Assembly (NCBI GenBank): GCA_963678675.1
Contig: OY783199.1
Span: forward strand, 2,487,501-2,551,500
Length of the DNA stretch: 64,000 nt
Reading direction: 5' to 3'
Origin: Xiphydria camelus
Lineage: Eukaryota; Arthropoda; Insecta; Hymenoptera; Xiphydriidae
The position numbers were made by a program, and so were the translations under genes. Of this stretch, positions 1 to 10,467 are shown one piece after another (the stretch's first letter is position 1; each line of letters begins with the position of its first letter). The notes beneath the pieces were generated by a model, which saw only the letters and a list, made by a program, of their open reading frames with translations, did no database searches and had not been told where the DNA came from.

Positions 1-50
1 TTTTCGATTCAAGACATATTTTTCTGACACTGTTAATTATTTCTCTCAAT
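1..50. repeat. Terminal fragment of TA-flanked MITE family A
   Basis: The first 50 bases end in AATTATTTCTCTCA, the same terminus that closes the complete family A copies at 36088-36381 and 48074-48380. The rest of this copy lies before the window or has been lost. It abuts a second family A copy, so the two were either adjacent insertions or one rearranged element. Confidence 0.6.
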
Positions 51-69
51 TTTTTTCTTTTTCGTAGAA

Positions 70-324
70 ATTTGTATAGTTGTTTTTCGCGCAGAAAAAA
101 TTTCTCGTTTCAACAAAGGTATTTTCGAATCAATAATATGTATTCTTCAACCAAGAATCTGTATTCTTAAAAATTCGTAGGATCATATCGAGGGTTTCCT
201 GCCAAAAAGACGTATCAACAAAAACATGATTTTTGTGGATACGCCCTTCTGGCAGGAAACCCTCGATATTATGTTCTTGATCGAAGACATTTTTTTTTCA
301 CACTAACAATCATTTATCTCAGTG
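70..324. mobile_element. Family A MITE, truncated, carrying a nested hairpin element
   Basis: The sequence follows the middle and right half of the family A copy at 36200-36381 (TTTCTC then TTTCAACRAAGGTAT, CCAAGAATCTGTATTCTT), ending in ATTTATCTCAGTG followed by TA at 325-326. The left terminus is missing. An 85-bp palindrome at 185-269 interrupts it. No coding capacity is visible. Confidence 0.7.
185..269. mobile_element. Nested 85-bp perfect-ended hairpin MITE
   Basis: The outer 20 bases (ATATCGAGGGTTTCCTGCCA) are repeated as a perfect inverted copy at the right end, and the interior (GTATCAACAAAAA / TTTTTGTGGATAC) also pairs, so nearly the whole element folds into one hairpin. Removing it and one copy of the flanking TA (or ATAT) restores the uninterrupted family A sequence GATCATATTATG, which supports a real insertion. 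Too short to encode anything. Confidence 0.75.
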
Positions 325-326
325 TA

Positions 327-937
327 TCGGCTCGTATACGTACAGAGATGTTTTCTCGCTCATCCTTTCCTCGTGTCTTCTTTTCATCGAGAACGAGTCG
401 CGCCGATGTTTGAAAGGGTCGCGTGCGACGAGGATGTCGCATCGTGGCGAACTTTATCGCAAAGAGCTTCGTCTATTTTAAATATTGCTCGCCACCGGGA
501 AATTTCTTTTCACCGGCCTCTCAGTGATAAAACGCTCGTACGAGTCCGCGCGTTTCTCGTAAACCTCTATCGCAACGGTGCGTCGTTTCTTGTCAACGAA
601 TAGTTGATGCTACGGGGGCAGATCGTTAAGCGAGACCCGAGGCACTCCGGCAAAGAAACACCTTCCAAAGGCAACGAGAGAGAAGCTCGACTCTAAATTA
701 TTCACAGTCCGGTCGGGCGGGGATTCGCCGGGTGTTCTCGGTTGCACCCCCCATGGGGGGTGCGGCTTTTTCGATTGTCTCCCCCCTCGCGTCTCCAGCG
801 CGCGATTCGTACGCTTCCTCCGTTAGTTATTTGTAAAATTGTCATTTCGACGTGTGTCTCTTATCGACTCTTCGTGTGTAAATATCCCACAACGCTTCAG
901 TTATCGCGTCTTTACATCTAATCGAGTCGTTTTCCGA
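327..937. other. Gene-free stretch
   Basis: Mixed-composition sequence with CpG-rich stretches. An open frame of 93 codons at 322-603 has no recognisable motif and starts inside the preceding repeat. A short inverted C/G run (CACCCCCCATGGGGGGTG) lies at 745-762. I see no supported gene. Confidence 0.5.
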
Positions 938-1195
938 CACCGAGAGGACAGTTTATCAATAATTAACAAATGTAATTTCAAATACTGCTAAATAAATACT
1001 TCATCAGCACAGGAAGACATATTTTAATTATGATAATGTTTATTTCAGCCAAATGATTGCCTCAAAAGATTTAATCGTGTCAAATAAGTATTATAACGGT
1101 TGACGAATATTTTTCTTGATTCACTGAAATGTTTATCTCGTCATATTCAAGCAAACATTTATTAACTGCAAATAAACTGGTTTTTTTTTTCGGTG
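938..1195. mobile_element. Family C MITE, copy 1
   Basis: An AT-rich element of about 258 bp beginning CACCGAGAGGACAGTTTATC and ending AACTGCAAATAAACTGG plus CGGTG. The ends are inverted-repeat-like, and the interior (GATTGCCTC, CAAATAAGTA, AAATGTTTAT) matches the copy at 35275-35527 in the same orientation and those at about 42957-43183 and 57278-57514 in the opposite orientation. Non-coding. Confidence 0.65.
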
Positions 1196-3584
1196 GACAA
1201 ATCGTCGTTCGTAGGAGATACGACGGGTTGGATGGATGGCTCTATTTGCCGCTTCGCGGATCCCGAAACGGTTTTAACGGCGGAGAGAACCGCGCGCGAT
1301 AATTAACCAAACAGCGACGTTTTAACGTGCAATTAAGGCGGATAAGAGGGTATGGCGGGAGCTCCGAGCCTTTCTTGCTTCCGTCTCCGCGCCGGATGAT
1401 ATAGATGTGTATCTCGCCCCCGGCTCTCCCTTCCGTATGCTCCTCTCGTCGCAAAAACGTCTCGTCGAACGAATCCCCCCTCCGTTGTCACGCGCGCGGA
1501 CGTGCGACGAAAAAGACGTCGTGACGAAAACACGATCGTCTCTTTCCGGCCCTTACCTTTCCCTACGTTTCCATTAATAATGCGATATACGATTTTTATG
1601 AGTGGTGGGGTGGAATCGCTATCCCTTCATCCGCTCGAATGAGGAAACCGATGGTAGATTCGAAGAATTTGATTAATTCGGTTTTCTTATAAATTATTTT
1701 AATTGCGGATTCGAAAAATATAGACATTATCAACCCCCCGGATTTAAACATTTTTTATTTTTGGCCTTCTTTCACCTAAAAATGACATTTTGAAAATGCA
1801 GTTACGTTATCGTGCTCTGTAAGCCTATTTCTCTCGCACTCGTTGCTCAGCATAAGCGCGTCTCTCTTGCGTTTCGATGATGTCACAACGTTGTGGAGAG
1901 AAACACGCTCAAAATTTAGGGAATAATTATTTTCTCAGACATTTTCTTTTACGTGTGATATATACATATGCAGATTACAAATTAAATTTAAAAGTGAATA
2001 TTTTTTTATGAGGAGACCGAATTTGAACAATTTTGATTGTAAAATTATTTAACGACCTTTTTAAATTCTTTGTTTCACAGAATCATTGATATAGGACTGC
2101 GTTGTTCTTACAGAAGTTACTTTATATCTAATAGAAAAAAATTAACCATGGAAAGCATTTAGCGATTTTATCGCGATAAAAATAATACTGATTGATCTCG
2201 CAGCGAAATCTCTTATCGCGCAAAAGGCGCCGATCTGGGATATCTCGGTGCTCGCCACTCGCCCGTCTCGCTCCTCCTTCCCGCGGCGCAATACGTTTCC
2301 CCTTTGTCCTCTTCCTCTACCGGTTTTTTCCTTTCTTTTTTATGGAAACCGATCTCACGAAACCGGCGCTCTGCAGTCTCCCCATTTTCCAAAAGGTGGC
2401 TAATAATGCGGAAAAAATTGCGGAAATATCTCTTTCCGTCGGTGATCGCGCAGTGGAAAAAGACTGGGTTGTAAACACCGGTTTTTCGCGAGGCAGCGAC
2501 ACTTTTCGCGTGATCTCTCATAATGGAGATGAAAGAGGGAGAGAGCGAGCAGAAGTGGAAAAGGGGAGGAGAGTCTTGGTGGCATTAATGCGCCCTCGAG
2601 CAACGTTATCGTCGGTCGTCTCATCTGCGGCGAAGCCTCTGGCACAAATTATTGCTAATTTCAGCCACCATCTCATCGTCCTTGGGAGAAGTTTGAATTG
2701 CGGAAGGGAAGCGATTTGAAACAGTGCATTTCGCGATGCATTTTCTATACGACGCAATCGCAAAATCATTCCTCGAAGAGAAAGGCCGCTCGTTCCGATT
2801 TTTTCCGAACAATGTTCCTCATCTTCGTCGCTCAAATTTTAAACATTTCACGCGTAGAAAGAATTTCATTCCCCACTTTGCTCGTCACTCCTTCTATTCT
2901 CTTATCCCAACCCTCCTGTTATCTTTTGTCCTTCGAGACAATCGCGATACAGTAGCGCATAATACGTTTACCCGGACGAATAAGACCACGCAGACGCTTC
3001 TGTTTTCGAATAAGACGACCAAAACGCTGTTATTTTTCGATCGAAGGAGGAATACGTTTAACTTCGTTATCGCGCGAAACGAGGAATTCAGAGCTGCGCG
3101 GCCGTCTCTTTCGAATTTCGAGAAGCCAAATCAAAGCCCCCCGCACTTTACCGCGGACAAACTCCTCGGGGAACGTCGTTACGTCGACCCTCGAACGACG
3201 GAAATCCTTCTTCCTCTCGTCTCGCTCGATATCGAGCGTCCCGGCGCCGCGTGGGCTGCCGCAGTCCCGAAAATTCATTTGAATGATATTCACGCGAGGG
3301 GTGCGCGTCGGTGGGCTTCGAGAATTTTTTCCTCCCCCACCCCCCCCCCCCCCCCGGAAGGGAGCAGTCAGTCGCGCCACACGCCGCTGGAATAACGTTA
3401 CGCGTTTTCGCGTGCGATCCGCCTCCCGTGTCCGACGTTCGCGACAGGCTGTTTCCTACACGGACACGCGGACGTGTCTCACAACCCCCCCGAGGAGGGG
3501 TTGGCGAATGATCGCGCGGAATACCAATGATCGCGTTTTTTTCTCTCTCGCTTTCGTTCGCCTCTTCGAGATCGCGACACGAGA
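1196..3584. other. Gene-free stretch with long but unconvincing open frames
   Basis: Open frames of 175 codons (2192-2719) and 223 codons (2724-3395) exist on the + strand, but their predicted proteins are rich in Phe/Arg/Ser, have no domain pattern, and overlap comparable open frames on the other strand. That is expected where TCG/CGA words suppress stops. A 16-base C run lies at 3340-3355. No gene is supported. Confidence 0.5.
3340..3355 (+). repeat. Poly-C run
   Basis: Sixteen consecutive C residues, preceded by CCTCCCCCA. A homopolymer tract prone to length change and sequencing error. Confidence 0.9.
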
Positions 3585-3780
3585 TTTGACCCGGCTGATT
3601 TTTTCTTATTCCACACTTCGAGGGGAAAATTTCTTTGATCCGAGCGGGTTAATCGTCCAGGCAGATACCTTATCGCAGTTCGGGGCTTCGAGAGGAGCGA
3701 GATGGTTTTGAAGCGCCGAACTACGAGTATCTGCCTAATAAGAAGAAATGTGGAATAAGAAAAAATCAGCTAAGTCAAGG
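3585..3780. mobile_element. Fold-back element with an internal hairpin
   Basis: Outer arms pair over about 35 bases: GGCTGATTTTTTCTTATTCC at the left and its near-perfect complement before TAAGTCAAGG at the right. Inside, a second hairpin (3661-3734) pairs AGGCAGATAC...CAGTTCGG with CCGAACTACG...GTATCTGCCT around a loop of about 30-40 nt. GAGA occurs at both edges (3581-3584 and 3781-3784) and may be a 4-bp target duplication. This is either a fold-back MITE or, for the inner part, a precursor-microRNA-like hairpin; the sequence alone does not decide. Confidence 0.6.
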
Positions 3781-4018
3781 GAGAATAATAATTACAATTA
3801 ATTTTTTTATTTTTACAGACATTTAAATTTTAATAAAAAATAATACTATAATTATCTAATGAGTATAATAATTATAATAGCATTTTTTATTTATAACAAC
3901 CTTCCCGTTGGCTGTTTCAAGATCACCAGATGATCGAGGTCCGTCTGAAGTGATCAGTTTTGGTGTATAGGTACGACTGGAGTTGTTGGTCTCTCGGTGA
4001 TGTCTTCTGCTGTAGGTA

Positions 4019-4258
4019 CACACGGGGAAAAGGTCTAGTTGAATAAGGACCTGATAGAAGAATTTGTTTGAGATGAATAGGAATTCATTAATAGGAATTA
4101 AATAAATATTGTACTCGATTTTTTCGTACTCGATTAAAAGGATATGCGAAACATTTATCTGATTCAAATAGACTTTTGCTCGATGTGAATAAATTCCTAT
4201 TTATGTGAACTAAATTTGACTATCAGGTTTGTATTCAATTAGACCTTTTTCCTGGGTT
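4019..4258. mobile_element. TA-flanked MITE with ~37-bp terminal inverted repeats
   Basis: The left end CACACGGGGAAAAGGTCTAG and the right end, read as complement, AACCCAGGAAAAAGGTCTAA continue in parallel to ACCTGAT, giving imperfect inverted repeats of about 37 bp. TA lies immediately outside both ends (4017-4018, 4259-4260). The interior is AT-rich and non-coding. A Tc1/mariner-type origin is inferred from the TA target only. Confidence 0.7.
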
Positions 4259-4260
4259 TA

Positions 4261-5238
4261 AAAGACTACTTGGAGGAGATTTGATAAATTATACGTGGAT
4301 TTATACGTGGCTCCCATCAAAATTTCCTTCATTCAGCCGAGTTTTTTCCCTTCAGTCTACCTATGACCCAAGTCGTCGATTCTCTCTGTAGAGAAACGTT
4401 TCTCTTTTATATATGATAACATTTTCGGCTAGATTACCCAGGGGAGCTTTTCGTAATTTATTCGTAGCCTTTTATGCCGCTTTATCGCGCGTACCTTTGA
4501 AGTAAATTTCTTTGATTCAGCCAGGTCCTCTCTTTTCGGTGTATCACCGAAGGGCACGACCTTCTAACGACATCTCCTGGGAGGACGTTCAAGGGAGATT
4601 TCCCTAAGCTATGCTCCTTTTTGTACGTATGTGGCTTCGCGCGTTCTCATTGGCGAACCTGTCGCTCTTCCCGAGCTAATTGAAATTCGAAGCGCGTATA
4701 AAATCAGACGTAAAAGCGCGATGCCTATAAACTACGCAGTACCGCCGAAATAGCTGTCCTAAAATATTTCTTCGACGGGGTTGATACGGGATCGTGATTT
4801 CCTCTCGAGAACGTACGTCGCGGAATCTCTCCTTTCCAGAGTCATCCCCGTTCGAGTTTGACCAATGCGACCCTTCCGACCCTTCTTCTCTTTTCTGCGA
4901 TTGAATTTATTCCGCAAGACAGTAGCAGGCGAAATAAATGAAACAATTTTTTTCTCTTATTTTTTTGTTCAGTGATTGCTTATCACAGGGCTAATTTATG
5001 TAATTCCTTTTGCGCGTAATACGGTACAGATATCCTTATAATTAAATTATCTCTTATTTTTATTTTATTTTCTAACTAAATTATAATTAATTAGAGCCTT
5101 TGATTAATCATCGAGATTTCTGCGTTTGCGATAGATGACGTAGGGAAAATTCAAACGCGTACGTCAATGTAATTCGTAGTTACGGTTTATTAAGTTTACG
5201 TATTTCTGAATTTTTCTCTGATCATCAGTGTAACTCTT
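4261..5238. other. Gene-free stretch
   Basis: No open frame of note. A TATAAAA at 4697-4703 preceded by an inverted CCAAT (ATTGG, about 4649) resembles a core promoter, but no initiator or coding exon follows, so it is not called as one. Confidence 0.4.
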
Positions 5239-5242
5239 TACA

Positions 5243-5449
5243 CAGTTGGAAATTTTGTGCTGGAATCGGTCCATTCACTTTTACATGTTAAGATGTACCG
5301 ATGTTTGTGCTAATTGAATACTGTTTTTGTTAATTTTAATATTCTCTGTGTTAACTTTAACACGGATAAATGACGACTGACACGAAAAATCGGTTAATTT
5401 TAATATACAAAAATAGGTGAACCAATTTCAACGCGGAATTTCGAACTGT
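5243..5449. mobile_element. Family D MITE, copy 1 (TTAC target duplication)
   Basis: A 207-bp element with ends ACAGTTGGAAATTTTGTGCT and, as complement of the right end, ACAGTTCGAAATTCCGCGTT, so about 30 bp of imperfect terminal inverted repeat. The 4-bp TTAC flanks both sides (5239-5242 and 5450-5453), consistent with a target duplication. The interior repeats AATCGGT and TTAATTTTAATAT. The second copy lies in intron 1 of the IR-A gene (23114-23310). Confidence 0.75.
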
Positions 5450-5453
5450 TTAC

Positions 5454-6180
5454 ATATTCCATTGTAAACGTGCCGTAAACTCGCGGAGTGGTCTTGTTGA
5501 TGCAAATAAACCGACTTTAATCAAATACGTTACATGTGTAAGTGCGCATACACAGAGCTTCGGGTCGAAGATGTTTAGACCCTGCAGCAATCGAGTATAC
5601 GCGTTACGTGAAATACGACGATGTTAAGATCTACTTGCGGTAATAAGCTGTCGACGGCGTATTCCAACTTTGCGTAGATCAAGTTAATTACTATAGTTAG
5701 ATTGCGAATTTAATGACTCGTACTTGCGCAAGTGCATAGCCGTCGTCCATAAAAATGTGCATACTAATATACGTGCGAGAGGAGAAATTGGAGCAGAATT
5801 TTATTTTCCGACAAAACGAAAAGCTCCGGTTTTTCCAGCCGATCGAAGAGCTTCCTTCGGTATTTCACGGCACGTCCAAACGTATGTACATATAAGTATA
5901 TGTATTTTAAAATCAACTCATATATAATCTCCGTGTGGAGAATACGGTTCACACTTTTTTTTTTCCGGGAATCCTATCTCGAGAAGGATGGCGCCTACGA
6001 GATTGGAATTCGTCGAACTGGAAATTGGCAATCGAATGCGCCGGTGAAAAACTGCTCGTTCTCCAAAATCTCGAATCATACGCGCGAGTGCACGCAAAAT
6101 GGAGGTGTCTGGAATTGGCAATCGGCTCAAAAATCAGACGTCGAGTGCAAATATGTATTTAGTGCATGGAAAGGCTGGTA
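5454..6180. other. Gene-free stretch
   Basis: A short imperfect duplication (GAAATTGGCAATCG at about 6020 and GAATTGGCAATCGG at about 6111) is visible. The open frames here (60-95 codons on both strands) show no domain pattern. Confidence 0.4.
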
Positions 6181-6621
6181 CCAGTAAATGTTACCGTGCG
6201 TTTACAATAAAATAGGTACACACAAGGATTTTCGGATGTTCCTACTGATCTGAAGCACAATTTTTCCTTAGAAACTAGTAAATTGCAGTGTAAGCCATCA
6301 TGATTTAATGTTTCCAAAGGAAACATTTCTATGCCGCAGTGTAAAAACGTTCTTTTATTGTGAACCCGAGAAAAAAATGTTTATGTGTAATCATAAATGA
6401 CTATATATAATTGATCCTGATTATTATTATCGTATATGATTATTTATAATCATATGTAATAATACATGATCAATTGATCAGATGTGATTATAATATACAT
6501 TTAGATTTGAATAAAGTCAACAATGTTGAATCTGATTATATCTAATTAAATATGATCTTATATGATTATACGAGTATATAAATATTTTTTCCCGGGAATG
6601 TGCAGTAAAATTTACTGTTAT
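6181..6621. mobile_element. Family E MITE, copy 1, interrupted by a nested MITE
   Basis: Begins CCAGTAAATGTTACC after TA and ends AAAATTTACTGTTA. Its interior (GTTCCTACTG, CAATTTTTCCTTAGAAA, ATGATTTAATGTTT) matches the uninterrupted copy at 31348-31560. The extra length is a second element at 6365-6596. Confidence 0.65.
6365..6596. mobile_element. Nested AT-rich MITE with CCCGRG termini
   Basis: The left end CCCGAGAAAAAAATGTTTAT and the complement of the right end CCCGGGAAAAAATATTTATA form inverted repeats of about 20 bp. The interior is built from TGATTATA/TATAATCA words in both orientations, so it folds back on itself. It sits inside a family E copy, which makes it the younger insertion. 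Confidence 0.65.
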
Positions 6622-8335
6622 CAGTCTTTTCGTGTGGGTAACGGATGCGCCTATACTCATTTATTAATTTTTGTTTCCCCCGCCAAAGTCATGCTCCGAT
6701 GGCGTCGAACATTTCTCGGCTCTCATCTCCTTATCAATTTTTCAACGCCCGTCTCCCGCGGAACCGATAGGATTATTGCGCAGCGCGCGACTACCGGAAT
6801 AACGCTATCACCTTCTGATTGGCACCATGAATATTCAGCCCTAACGAACTCATGCATTGATAATTAATTCGTTCCCGTAAAATGTAAATGACGAACGACT
6901 TTATAATTCATCTTTACGCAAAATATACCAACAACCTTGTCCATATGGCGGAGGTGGTGAATTTACACGCGAACCGTTAACTACATGTACATTGAAAATG
7001 GAGCTCTTAACAAGAACCCTCCCCTCCCCGTCCACTCGTTACGGCGAGTTTCTCTTTTTTTTCGAAGCAATCGGGCCAACGAGGGAACTTTGGCGTACTC
7101 TGAATATTTCCCTCTTTGAATCAAGACCCTCGTCTCCCGTTTTATCTTTCAAGTCGGTTCGCTCCCCTCCATTGGTCCTGCGAATGGGAACCAAGTGCAA
7201 AATTCTCGAGTTTCTCGCGGAGAATAACTGATCGAACTGTCCTTTCCTCCTTCCTTTCGTCACTTCTATTGCAATTTTACGATGGCGCGAGATAATAATC
7301 TATTGTTTCCTTTAAATTAATTTTATCTACTGTTGTCCAGACTTTTTTCCTCATCCCCTCTCATCTCATCTGCGAGTATTCGTTCGGCAGTCGTGTCGAA
7401 ATCTCGAAAAGCGTCGCATATTATTGTACCACAGTGGAAAGGTTACTCGATCTCTCAAATTCGAGAAGGTTGACAAGGTAGCCAGGTGCACGGTGGGTCG
7501 TACAGGAGGGCATCAGGCGCGAGTATTTAGCCAATTTTCCTCGTATAGAAACTCTAAACTACCGCCCCCAACCATCCCCTCGCCCGAAGTCAATTACTCG
7601 AGCGTTTCAGTTATCCCCGCTATGCGCTGCAACTGAAACAAAACTATGGCCAATATCTGCAACGCCTCTTCCACTCCGAAGCTCCGCTACTCCTCGGGAA
7701 TCTCCGCCGCGGGGTCGCGGGTGGCCAATTTTACGCGGAATACCCCGAGTATCGTATCACGGGGTGCGTGAAATTACGCGCGTATTTTTATGAGATAATT
7801 CTCATTACAAGGTCCTCATCCGCGATGAGCGAGAAGTAGAGCGTGAATCGATCGTTTGATAAGTTGATTAATAACATGATCCTATTCCGACGGGAAATTT
7901 TTTTTATAAATTTTGCAAACCTTGAATTTAAATTCGCACCCCTATTTTCCTGAGATCGGCGTATGCGGGATGCAGGGCGGGATGCAGGGAGAGACGCTGT
8001 AATCAGTCAAGGGCTCGGGTAAATTCCCGGTTCCCGTGTAATCGTTCCACCGAAGCGTCGCAACACGACGAATATACACCCGTTCGTAAAACGAGGCAGA
8101 CCGCGGCTTCGCGGCCGTTTTGCTACGACAACAGTTATTGTTTGTTCGTCTAACTACACGCCAAGAGGCGAATTAGGTATGCGCAACGCGAAACGTTTGA
8201 TTCGCTCGCCGAGTCTGTTTGTTTCTACTGTACAGCGTCTGAGGCGCGCAGAGCTCGGTCAGATATCAGCTCACGTTTATTATTCAGCGGTTGTGTAGCG
8301 CGGGAGTGGAAACCCGGAGAATGTTGCTCTGGATA
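6622..8335. other. Gene-free stretch
   Basis: Open frames of 70-79 codons at 6992-7231 and 7424-7636 lack any recognisable motif. A short GGGATGCAGGGC-type duplication lies near 7968-7990. I see no gene. Confidence 0.4.
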
Positions 8336-8775
8336 CCGACCATATGACGCTAAATTTACTCGCCGGTAGGAAAACTTAAATCGCTGTTATATTTCATTAT
8401 CTATGAGCTTTCTCGGCTCATGTTTGCATAATATAATAATTTTTTGAGGATTACATTTTTATCTACAATAAAGTCTCACATCGATGTAGGCCAAAAGTTC
8501 GTAAATAATGAGATAGTTGTGATTGAAATTTCTCTCCCGGCGAGTCAGCTTAGCCCCGTACTCATATGAGGCTAAATTTACTCGCCAGGAAAAAAATTTC
8601 AATCGCTATTATCTCATTATCTACGAGCTTTTGGCTTATGTTTGTATAATACTTTTTTGAAGATTACGTTTTTATCTACAATAAAGTCTCACATCGATGT
8701 AGGCCAAAAGTTCGTAAATAACGAGATAATGGCGATTGAAATTTCTTTCCTGGTGAATAAGCTCAAAGGGAATAG
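8336..8775. mobile_element. Tandem pair of family G fold-back MITEs, 213-bp period
   Basis: Two copies stand head to tail (about 8336-8558 and 8561-8775) sharing a TA between them. Each folds on itself: CTCGCCRG...TTCAATCGCTATTATCTC at the left pairs with ACGAGATAATGGCGATTGAA...CCTGGTGA at the right. About 50 consecutive bases around CTACAATAAAGTCTCACATC are identical between the copies at an offset of 213. A third copy lies at 32073-32288. Non-coding; the 71-codon frame at 8642-8857 is a by-product. Confidence 0.75.
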
Positions 8776-9074
8776 GAAAATCACTACCTATACTTTAACG
8801 TTTCCCTCTCGCGTCGAACCATCGATATTTCGAATTTATTTTCTCAAGTTCACCTAACGGCGCGAGTAGCAATTTTGTGAGAACGTTGATACGGAAAACA
8901 GAACTGTGTTGACAAGCTTCAAATTTTAAAAAATCGACTCGAATTCCCTGTATTCTCATAACCGTTGAGTTGTTTACGACTAATGTGTTGTTATTTTGTT
9001 GGCATTTCAATTGTTCGCAATGGCGCGTACGCCGTATTTTTCTTTTCTTGCGTAATTTATAAGAATTCGGCACG

Positions 9075-9360
9075 TTTGGCTAATATGCATTGTTATTTCT
9101 TTCTCTCTCTCTCTTTACACGCATTTGACTTTCAGAAATACGTATATTATTTTCAATGGCCTCACTGGCGCGTGATGAATTGAAATGGACGATAAAAACC
9201 GCCGATGTGCGAAGATTGTATAAACGAATAAAAATTCCGCTGAAACGTCGTGGAGTGTGGAGAAATGGAATGAGCACGTATTACACTCGTGGAAATGGAA
9301 AGGTGACGAGGAAAAAGGGTAAATGTAGGTAAAACCACAGTTCTAATTCCACGATAGAGA
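9075..9360. repeat. Dispersed repeat I, copy 1
   Basis: Shares TTCAGAAATACGT, AAAAATKCCGYTAA, GGARTRTGTGGAGAAAT and GACGAGGAAAAAGGG-like blocks in the same order with 42105-42400, in the same orientation. The two are diverged. I could not find terminal repeats, so the element type is unknown. Confidence 0.5.
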
Positions 9361-9638
9361 CCAGTTATAATTATTTCAGACTGCGTTGAATGGTTAGCAT
9401 TAAAAAAAAAACACGCATATCTCCCATTATTTCGATTTTATTTTGCAAAATATTAGGTTTGCAACCACTTCGAGACACTCCATCACTCGTTTTATCCGCC
9501 TACTTACGCCGATTTCGAAAACCACAATCGATATTTTAAGGAAAAATAAGGTACCACTGATTTTACGTATTAGAAAATATTTGTTTTCCCACGAAAACCT
9601 TTTTATACGAAGAAAAATCTATTCCCACTCTTCAAATC

Positions 9639-9654
9639 TATATATATATATATA
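9639..9654. repeat. (TA)n microsatellite
   Basis: An uninterrupted TATATA... run of about 16 bases. Confidence 0.9.
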
Positions 9655-10451
9655 CCAGACTAGAAAACCACTGGATCGCACTTTCGATTTTCACTAGACA
9701 CCGCTAATTCGCCACCCCGAAAAACGAGAGTAAGCGCGGCTGTGAGTACTGAGTTATCCGCGGATAATAATAAAGTGCAATTATTAAACGCGTCTGAGAA
9801 TAACCGACCGAACGAACGGCCTTAAAGTTTAAATAAAAGGAGCCCCCGTTGAAGGGTGTGAAAAGGACGCGTTATTAACGACTTCGCGAACGCCGTTAAA
9901 TTTCTAGAGGCGTCGCTCTGTTGCTCGCGCGCGCGCGCGGACGGCAATTTATAGCGCCTCTACATTCTCCCCGATATTCTCGTTAACTTCTCTCTCTTTC
10001 TCTTCCCCCTCTCTACATACCGCGAGTAAACACTCCACGGGCGATCAGAGAGCGACTCCACGCCCCGTTATTCGCGTCGTCCTTTACGCAACGATACGCG
10101 TTAGCGCGTCGCATTCGTTCTCTCCGCTCGTGAAAATCTCGGCTTCTCCGAATATTGCGCGCGCGCGCCGCTCGAGTTCGTCGGCGCGAACTTCGCGGAG
10201 GGAATTTACGCGCGGATTTAATAGATTGCGTAATGGCAAAATTGGGGCGCTCTCTCTGTAACTTTGGTTGGAAGCCTCACGAAGGGGCGGGAGGGGGAGG
10301 AAAACTTGGCTACATCTTCGTCGACGCCGTTGACGCTCTCGCTGGACCGTGAGAGGCTGTGCCAGATAATGAACGTTCCGTTTCGTTCGGGACTGGGGCG
10401 CGATATGCGCAGACGAGGATCCTGCGCTCGCCTTTGGGACGAAGCTTCGGA

Positions 10452-10467
10452 GGGGGGGGGGGGGGGG
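10452..10467 (+). repeat. Poly-G run
   Basis: Sixteen consecutive G residues, the mirror of the poly-C run at 3340-3355. It keeps several neighbouring frames open and so produces spurious Gly-rich ORFs. Confidence 0.9.

Noticed and set aside
2192..3395. Two consecutive + strand open frames of 175 and 223 codons
   Set aside because: No domains, low complexity, competing frames on the opposite strand, and a poly-C run inside. Chance open frames in CpG-rich DNA.
4640..4745. TATAAAA with upstream inverted CCAAT resembling a promoter
   Set aside because: No initiator at the right distance and no coding exon downstream within several kb.
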